From the NCBI RefSeq assembly GCF_000341285.1, contig NW_005178396.1, positions 1 to 15,533 of the forward strand: a stretch of 15,533 nt of DNA, written 5' to 3'. This DNA is from Galdieria sulphuraria. Lineage: Eukaryota; Rhodophyta; Bangiophyceae; Galdieriales; Galdieriaceae. Positions within the stretch are counted from its first letter, which is position 1, and each line of letters starts with the position of its first letter. The notes beneath the pieces are model-generated. The model ran no database searches, was not told the DNA's origin, and saw only the letters and a program-made list of their open reading frames with translations. Shown piece by piece: positions 8,416 to 15,533 of the stretch. The position numbers were made by a program, and so were the translations under genes.

Positions 8416-9098
8416 AGAAAAATCAGTAAAAAGTGTGTATATTGGTGCTCAGCATATTATGCAGAATCAGACCCAATGGAAATAACAAAATCTTCATTTT
8501 ACATTATACCAATATGATTCATCATTGGGTCAATTCTGGAAACAATGGATTCAAACGAGTTTCGGTCAACGATCTGTTTAGTATCAAAAGTTATTTACAA
8601 CTATCAGGGAAAGAATGTGGGGATTTTCTCTCGTTATGATTCTTGTCAAGCAAACTATCAACTAGATTGTCCTCTGTGTATTTAGATGAAAGAATACTAG
8701 TACTCGTTGGTACTTCGTCTGTGTTACTTGGGTAAATTCTTCCAATAAATCCATACAATCGTGAAGCAATCGGTATTAAATAGACTATCGAGAATATATA
8801 AATACTATATGAACCAAAGTCTAGGGTATAACTACTCTTCTTATGGGACAGAGAGTTTTATAGTGCCACGATAAAGGATATTGATGAGCTAAAAGACTCT
8901 CATAATAGACGGACAACCCAGTGTGGTCCAAACAACCCATTTCATTCTATTAGCACTGTCCAATCCAGTCCGTATTTAACTGGAGAATGAACAATGAAAC
9001 TACTCCTATTTATATCACCTAGCTGGTATAAATCTTTTTCTATGGTTATAACTTGCCTTTGACTCGCAAATCAACTATCTGTCTAAAGTGAATTCTTA
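8416..9098 (+). other. AT-rich tail of unit D, no gene seen
   Basis: This is the counterpart of 2896-3586. One short frame of 68 codons (8433-8639) is open here, but it is interrupted in the C copy and I do not consider it a gene. Confidence 0.65.
8782..8827 (+). promoter_or_regulatory. Conserved TATA-like core in unit D tail
   Basis: This is the partner of the core at 3271-3318; tatataaata lies at 8795-8804. If unit D drives any transcript rightward, this would be the natural place for it to start. No coding sequence is seen within the next several hundred bases. Confidence 0.25.
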
Positions 9099-12000
9099 GA
9101 TCACCTTTTTGAATAGAATTGACCAACTACTATTCCTCAAATACTGGAATCAGTCAATTTCACAAGCCCAAGTGCAATTATTTGTCACTTGATGAATAAA
9201 TAGGCTAGTATGACACAAAACAATCAATCATTCAATCAATGAATCAACACAAACCAAACTCAATTCTTCTATCAAAAAGATAAAAAAGAGTCTGTTGTTC
9301 AAATGACCATGACCCACTGAAAGCTGTACCAGGTTACCAACTTGATTTTGTAATAGCTTAATATAACAAAGATAAGAGACAACTTTTTTCACCCAAAAAA
9401 GTAAACGGACATAACCATATGTCTCAGCATGACTTAAAGTACTAACAATCAAAGGTTAGGATCAAAATGCTTCTTCGTCAATCTTCTCAAGTTGTCGTGT
9501 GGATTCAAATCTTTCAAACAACATAAAACCGAATGTTTGCGTTCTTCTACTTAAAATGGGAATGATCTCTAAAGTTGCCGAGCATACAGTTCCGTCCAAT
9601 TCAGTTGAATTATCTCGTATGCCTATGATTCTGTAGTTGACTGCGACATTATGCATGTCCCACTATCAAATCAATCTTTGATGGAACAGATTGGAGTCAA
9701 GTGAATTCTATCAAAACTACATAAGTCATAACCATAAATCTTGATAGTCTCAACGATACCAAGGATTTTATGAAACCAAGTTACAGGATGAGGTGTATGA
9801 TAAACAGTGGAAAAAGTTTAAGGAAAATTTCGAATAGCATATGATCGGTACTCTTCAAATACAGTATTCATAACAAGAATATGAATTCATATGAACAAGG
9901 TCAAGTCATTCTATTCGACATCAAGCTCAACAGAAATGTAGCCAAGATACATTAAAGTCCCTCTCTCGACAACTTAAAATTGACCTTATCACTAGGCATA
10001 AACGATATGATAAATACTAAAGTACTATATTTATGACCGACTCGTGCAATTCTTTAGGTAAGGCTCCGTGAACAATAGAATGAAAGACGCTTAAGAAACA
10101 ATTGACTATTCTTTATCAACAACTTCGATCTGATTCTATCAAGCAAAGGACTTGGTCTATTCTCTTTCTTGACATTTGATTGCCCTGCTTTGCACATTCG
10201 CTTATTTCTCCACTCAATACAGTTTAAACTCGTTTCAACATAGCCGAAACTATGATCTTTTAAAATCAGTTGAATTTAAACTGATTCCTGGAAACTAGCT
10301 CATATCCCTATTGTCTCTAGTCTTGTCGATTAGATAGAAAAGTATATCCGTTCCACAATTGAGGGATGCATTGAATTTACAATATAGGGAAAGAGAGTGG
10401 ACGTAAAACACCAATCACAATTCTAAATAAATGAGGAACTATAGAAGAAATACTATGTTCACGACTCTTCGAGAATAATGCTGTAGTGAGAAGTGTTGTT
10501 CTATCTCTTCCAAGAGTTGCTGTTATTGTTGTCTTCAAATGTGCAAATCAAATGGTAAATTCCGCTTTTATAATCATTTCTGCCAGTTCATACCAAGACC
10601 CCAATAATTATTGCAATGGAAATAAATACAAGCAACTTCTTTGCGGTCAAGCTGTTGATTGACAAAGATTGATTGATTAGTTCGAATCTAAAACTATTCG
10701 TAGAGTATGATGAGGAGTGATCCTACTTCATGGAATACTAGTGTCGAGATCGAGCTGAATCATAAACTTGATATTGTTCTTCCTATGAATGTTGTTGTAT
10801 AAACTTTCCAAACCAGTAAAGAAAGTTACATCTATATAGAGAATAACATCTACAGAAATGCAAATAATGATTCTGCAAGTAAGATTGTATATTCCTTGCT
10901 TTATCCAACAATGTAACTTTTGAAAAGAAATTTGACTGTCTTCTATCAGTGAGAATTGTATGATATTCATTTTCAATAAGAAAAAAAGAATAGAAAGAAG
11001 AATAAGCTGAGTGTAAAAAAGATAAAGAACGCCTCAAATATTCACGTCTTTGAAGCATTGGGCAATTTCTAACGATTAGGGATGCCATGAAATAAACGTA
11101 CACTAACCATTTTGTTTTAACAGCCTACTTTTTATCTTATGGTGTTCACATACAGGTCATGCATATCAGTAGAATGGATAAACAAAACAAAGTACCATAA
11201 ACGTTCTACTGTTACAAGTATGAGGTACTGTAGAGAATGCTTTTTCTACTAGTGACGACCAGAATATCGTTGATGTTTCTAGTGAGAATCAAAGTCGAGA
11301 TTTTTGGCTCATAACACTATCTCTGTGGTCTATTAAACTAAAGAGACATTTCTTTCTTTTTTCACTTTATATCTTTCATCATACATTTTCTTCCAAAGCA
11401 AATTGTTGTATTTTTTTGTTCAGCGAGTTTTATAAAAGTTGAAATGAAAGGAATCATTTTCTTCATCTTGTACTACAAAACATTTCAACATGACGAGAGA
11501 TTCAATAGCTTGTATCAGCAAGGTTAGATTGCTTTTTTTCACAGCTCTTTCGTGACCAATCGTCTACAATCTAGTTGAATCTTCTTCTAAGTCAGGTGAT
11601 TCTGTGCTCTATGAATAGTATAGTTTATTGCTGTCATACTTTAGTTCAATTAAAGTTCAGTTTTTAGTGTTCAGTAATTATTCCGACTTTCTTGAAAAGA
11701 TAAGATAAAAATATGATGACTACTCTCCGACCAGTCAATAGAAACAAGCAATAGACTTTTAGCACAATATCTTTATCAAAAAAAATAATGATTCTATGAC
11801 GCAAGTTGAGCTTAATGCCAAGGCAGCAAAACGAGAACGTGCTACACCAATACTGATAGGAATTAATGGATTCAAACAACGTTCAATTGAATTCCGTACA
11901 GATAAAAGAATAGTGAATGCTGATTGATCTATGCTCATCCATAGTAACATGCTCTCAATAATCTAGAAACACATTGTCATTCAATATGAAATTCAATCCA

Positions 12001-15000
12001 CAAATGTACCAAAATTGAATTATGGACAACGGCTTACCCTAATAGTGCAAACAGCATACAAATATCAAGGGAAAATTGATGCTTTGTTGCAATTCGGATT
12101 CTCACCCAGTGATTCTCGAATGAATTGATCTTCGACTTGATTTTAAGTAATCCAAATAATAGTCTGTAAATCATCCTTTTAGAGTAAGGACTAGAATACT
12201 TTAGGCAAATCAAGATAATCTTCAACAATTCGACTTTGGATCAAGCATACAGGGTACCTAAAGACCACATAGAACACTGCTTCGGATATAAAGACTCTGT
12301 ACATACAACAGCAAGATTTCAAGTGCAAAGGTACAAAATCTTTATCAACTCGAAAACTAGCAGTCAATAAAGTATCAATTCTACCTTAAAGAAGCCATCT
12401 TATACAAACACTATCTAACAGAAACTCTATTGGATAACCCAATGTCCACATAATGACAATTCAACCAACTCTCTCGTAGATACCCTCTAAAAGATAACAT
12501 TGTATATTAGTCTTGCTATCAAACAATTGATTTTGAATGGAAACGTTGATTCAACTTTTTGAGCATCGAGTTGTGCCGTTATCTTGTCTAACGCATTGAC
12601 TCCATTCATTACTAAGGCTATATTTCAATAGACAACTTTGAACGGTTCTAACAAGCAACGCATTAAAATGAGAATACTTGAAAAAAGACTGAAATCTGAT
12701 ACCAGATTCTTGTCTGCCAAATGACTATACCTTACTCAGTAATGCATGGTTGGAACGAAATGATATAACTAAAGGTACTTCAAAACAAGTAGTTATCAAT
12801 TGAATCAAATACAGTGCAACAAATTTATATCCAAACAAACAACCAGTCAATATCAAAATATATAAACTAGTAGTAACAGATTCGTGGCACTGCAAAGATA
12901 CATTACAATTCATCGTTTGAGTCGGTTCATGAAGCTATCTAGGATGAAACGATTAAGAAAAATGTATCCAGTATCGCAAATAAAGTGCAAGCAATGAGAG
13001 GAATAATTCAGCATTCTGCTACTACCAAGTTTTTTTCAAACCAAGTATTATTTAGCTAAGCATCTTTATCCTTAGTAATAATACTACTATTAATACTATA
13101 TGGCAAATCGTTTTTCTCGGGATAGGGACTGACTCGTTCGATAAATTCAGTGTAATCTCTAAGAATTCAAGAGTTGAATCAACCATAGAGGACATTTCAT
13201 TTACTTATGAGATAGAATTTCGTCTTCATGAGATATTCAACTAGTAATCAACAAATGACCAACTCCTACACAAAAAGTCATTTTAAATGAGCAGTATCAA
13301 GAAACATCTTACTTTCTTTCCAATAAACAGTAAATCATTGAATTCAGTATACAATTCAAGTAATATAAAACAGTAACCAGTTTCTAGACACGTCGACAAG
13401 AAAGAAACCAAATAGACCTTTTCTTACGTAACCACTAGAATAATTAAGCCATATCCCGTTGAGATTTAACTAGAAGTGGTAAGATTCAGAGTACTCTAAA
13501 GCAAGTGATTATTACTTCCTTCAATACAGCTGTAACCTGAATTGTTTCGGGTATCACTCTGAAATTAGATTCAAATTCAACTCATCAATAGAAACAAGGT
13601 ATTGTTACGGCATAAATACATTGTCATTTATCACTTGAATCAATTGTGGTAATAGTTCAAGATTAAGAGGTGGATGAAAACCACCAAAGGTTGCGAAAAG
13701 GTTCAAACATCAAAGGATATACGAAAGGATCCTGAAATTAGAACATGACTATTAATTTGTGTTTTGCTGCTACTTGTGTAAAAATCATAGAGTTGATCTT
13801 GCTTTTTGTGAGGATCAACCTCAAAATCTGTAAATCATAGGTCTGATATTCTAACCCTGTGAAGCCAAGGAAGCATTCATTTACTTCTTTTCCTTGAATT
13901 TCTTTCAACTGACCTTTCTATATTATGCAATTGAAAAGTATATACTATGTAAAACATAAATCTGTCTTTTATAACAATTCATAAGAATAAGGGAAAACAA
14001 CCAGTAGGTCGTACTAGGACGAGTTCAATTTCTATTCCCAATAGATCGTTTGTACAGAACTTTGACTGCAATATAGTTGTTTCTTTCTTTGAATTTACAT
14101 CATCCTGCAGTCTTTGAATACTACCTTTTATCATCTTCATCCCTTTTCTTGCAAGAACATACTACAACTCTAAAAAACAAGATCTTCACCATTCTACAAT
14201 AACGCCGATAAAGAAGAGAAAAAACGAAATAGAGATATTATCTTATCCTTATCAACTAAATGACTACTCCATATGAAGCTGGTCTTAGGGTCGAAGAAGT
14301 AAGATGGAAACGTTCTGAAGCATAAATAGTCAAAAGGCGTGGTTTCGACATAAGAACACTACAATATATCCAGATAAATCAGTAGTAGATTCTAGATCAC
14401 AGAAAACAGTATGTTGTACACTTTCATGGTACTGCAAGTTCACGTGTCAAAGATTAATTGATTCAACTGACGAAACTGTCTCGAATTGATCACTTGGACT
14501 ATCAATTGCCCACCCCTCCAAAAGCAACACAACTATCAAGGGACAAAGAGATTCTATGTGATTGAGATTTCCAATGAAAAAAGCTTCTGAAAAGGTTGTA
14601 CGTCGACGTTTTCCGAAAAGAAATGACGACTAATTGCTTCATCATACTATCATGAGGTAACAAACAAGTTCATTTCAAGAATCAAAAGATAAAGATTAGT
14701 CTCAAACAGATACAAGCAAAATCGAAAATCGACGAAGAAAACAACTCGATACTCTATTTGTTGTTCAAAATCAGAACCGCATGTAGTTCTACTGATAGTA
14801 AGGTACAGAAATAGTCGTAAGTGTGCAAATAGTGCCCTTTTATTTTGTAAAGTCAACAATATAATTTTCCTTTATAGTAAAAAATAGGTCAAATTCGTAC
14901 TTTTATGACAAAAACTATTATTAATATTCCTGTACCACTAACCAATACACTATGGCTTTCTCTTGTTTGTTGTTGTCGTTGCTGTCATTTTACAAATCCA

Positions 15001-15028
15001 AGTAAATAAAACAATTGCAATTCTCCAC
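9099..15028. other. Long unique region, no gene supported
   Basis: This is about 5.9 kb of AT-rich sequence with even strand composition. The longest frame is 106 codons (minus 10783-11103) and most are under 75, within the chance range. I checked T-loop-like strings for tRNAs and found none with a matching acceptor stem. I see no repeat longer than about 13 bases in common with the rest of the window, no terminal inverted repeats and no recognisable protein motif. Short exons of a multi-exon gene could be hidden here and cannot be excluded by eye. Confidence 0.5.
9220..9247. repeat. Short degenerate AATC tetranucleotide repeat
   Basis: The stretch is caatcaatcattcaatcaat followed by gaatcaac, with seven near-copies of the tetranucleotide. 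It lies about 120 bp right of the end of unit D. Confidence 0.7.
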
Positions 15029-15310
15029 TCATGCCAACAACGAAGAAAACAGTAAAAGATAGAAGCACCAATCATTCTCTTTATAGACTTGATGATTATG
15101 CCATACTGCACTAGCCTTGGGCTCATATTTGTTGTTGTTGCTGTTCTGGTTGAATTTCAAGTAGTAACGAACGGTTTGATTTTGCTCAATAATCGAAAAA
15201 TGTTTTAGGTCCGTGTCAATGTATTTGCAAACTACTTTGTTCGTCTGCGTATGCTTTCTAGGAATTGTATACCAAAAGTTGGACTTTATTTTCAGAGTCA
15301 AACCAAAACT
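15029..15310 (-). CDS. Alternative minus-strand frame, unidentified, possibly broken
   Basis: A 93-codon frame on the minus strand, ending in TGA at 15029-15031, continues upstream past a single TAG at 15311-15313 for another 50 codons. The peptide has an Asn-rich run (NSNNN) coming from aac/agc triplets and a WHNHQV string. The HNH string invites comparison with Cys/His zinc fingers, but the expected paired cysteines are not present. This frame competes with the plus-strand exon candidate at 15262-15533; at most one of them is likely to be real. Confidence 0.15.
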   Translation of the reverse strand, partial: SFGLTLKIKSNFWYTIPRKHTQTNKVVCKYIDTDLKHFSIIEQNQTVRYYLKFNQNSNNNKYEPKASAVWHNHQVYKENDWCFYLLLFSSLLA

Positions 15311-15533
15311 CTAGTCGGAAACGACTGCATCAATATTTGCACTCGTGTGATATTGTAGAAGCTCAACCCATCCTTCATGAGTTTCTTTCAGAGCTACTTT
15401 GCATACTATCCAAACGCAACCTGTTTGTACAAAATGTTGTGTCTCCTTTTCACTTTTTGACAGCTACAACTACCACTACTTTCAACAGAATGATCTTCAG
15501 TGTGTTGCAAAAAAACAGATCAGCAGCACACTG
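15262..15533 (+). CDS. Possible internal exon, partial at right edge, unidentified
   Basis: An open frame of 90 codons starts right after ctttctag (15254-15261), which looks like a splice acceptor with a pyrimidine-rich lead, and runs off the window without a stop. It has no early Met, so it would be an internal exon. The conceptual peptide mixes helix-forming stretches (for example EAQPILHEFLSELLCILSKR, about residues 33-52) with a Thr run near residues 69-73. I do not recognise a family. The opposite strand is also unusually open here, with 50 codons (15463-15314), one TAG (15311-15313), then 93 more codons in the same frame (15310-15032), so the coding strand is not certain. The length is near the chance limit for this window. 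Confidence 0.3.

Larger units (their letters stand above)
8134..9098 (+). repeat. Repeat unit D, dispersed direct copy of unit C
   Basis: This is a solitary copy in the same orientation as unit C and 5.7 kb downstream of it. Homology starts at gatttttacacaca (8134), runs through a C-rich head to about 8415 and an AT-rich tail, and stops just after gtctaaagtgaattctta (9081-9098). Beyond that point the flank is unrelated to the sequence after unit C. The upstream flank (7890-8133) is also unrelated to the A/B tail that precedes unit C. Homology therefore ends sharply on both sides, which makes C/D a discrete repeat about 1 kb long. Confidence 0.88.

Noticed and set aside
2440-9098. Intact LTR retrotransposon
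   Set aside because: The direct-repeat geometry fits, but no primer-binding site, polypurine tract, target duplication or polymerase motif is visible.
10676-10692. tRNA-like T-arm (ttcgaat loop)
   Set aside because: The stem has a mismatch and there is no matching 5' acceptor arm or D-arm at the right distance.
15029-15130. HNH string in the minus-strand frame as a zinc finger of a Mutator-like transposase
   Set aside because: The paired cysteines of FAR1/FLYWCH-type fingers are missing and no transposase core is present.

Overview
This looks like AT-rich nuclear DNA of a eukaryote (roughly two thirds A+T), probably a protist or alga. Nothing points to bacteria: there are no long ORFs, no operon-like packing and no Shine-Dalgarno/start pairs. 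I cannot name the species from the sequence. I recognise no protein family, tRNA, rRNA, CRISPR array or intact transposon. At this base composition my rough estimate is that chance alone gives open frames up to about 100 codons over a window this size, and outside the C-rich blocks only one frame (116 codons) exceeds that, and only slightly. The safe reading is a gene-poor, repeat-bearing region.

Layout. Positions 1-3586 hold a tandem array of three related units, A (1-1282, left edge cut), B (1283-2439) and C (2440-3586), with spacings of about 1.33 and 1.16 kb. Each unit starts with a 270-480 bp C-rich, G-poor block made of degenerate subrepeats of about 90-130 bp. An AT-rich tail follows. 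A and B share one tail type; C has another. A fourth copy, D (8134-9098), lies in the same orientation and has the C-type head and tail. So the family is modular, with one head and two tails.

Positions 3587-8133 are a 4.5 kb spacer between C and D. Its left part holds only a TA microsatellite and A-runs. Its right part (about 5700-7900) has protein-like open fragments on both strands and a possible 38 bp intron on the minus strand; it may be a decayed or heavily split gene. Positions 9099-15028 appear featureless. From 15029 to the right edge the sequence opens in several frames, including a 90-codon frame that runs off the window behind an acceptor-like site; this is the best candidate for a real gene, but it is unidentified.

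The most interesting structure is the repeat family itself: strong C/G strand asymmetry, G-quadruplex-capable runs and hairpin arms repeated between copies, and a conserved TATA-like core in the C/D tail. A subtelomeric or otherwise heterochromatic location would fit, but that is inference.
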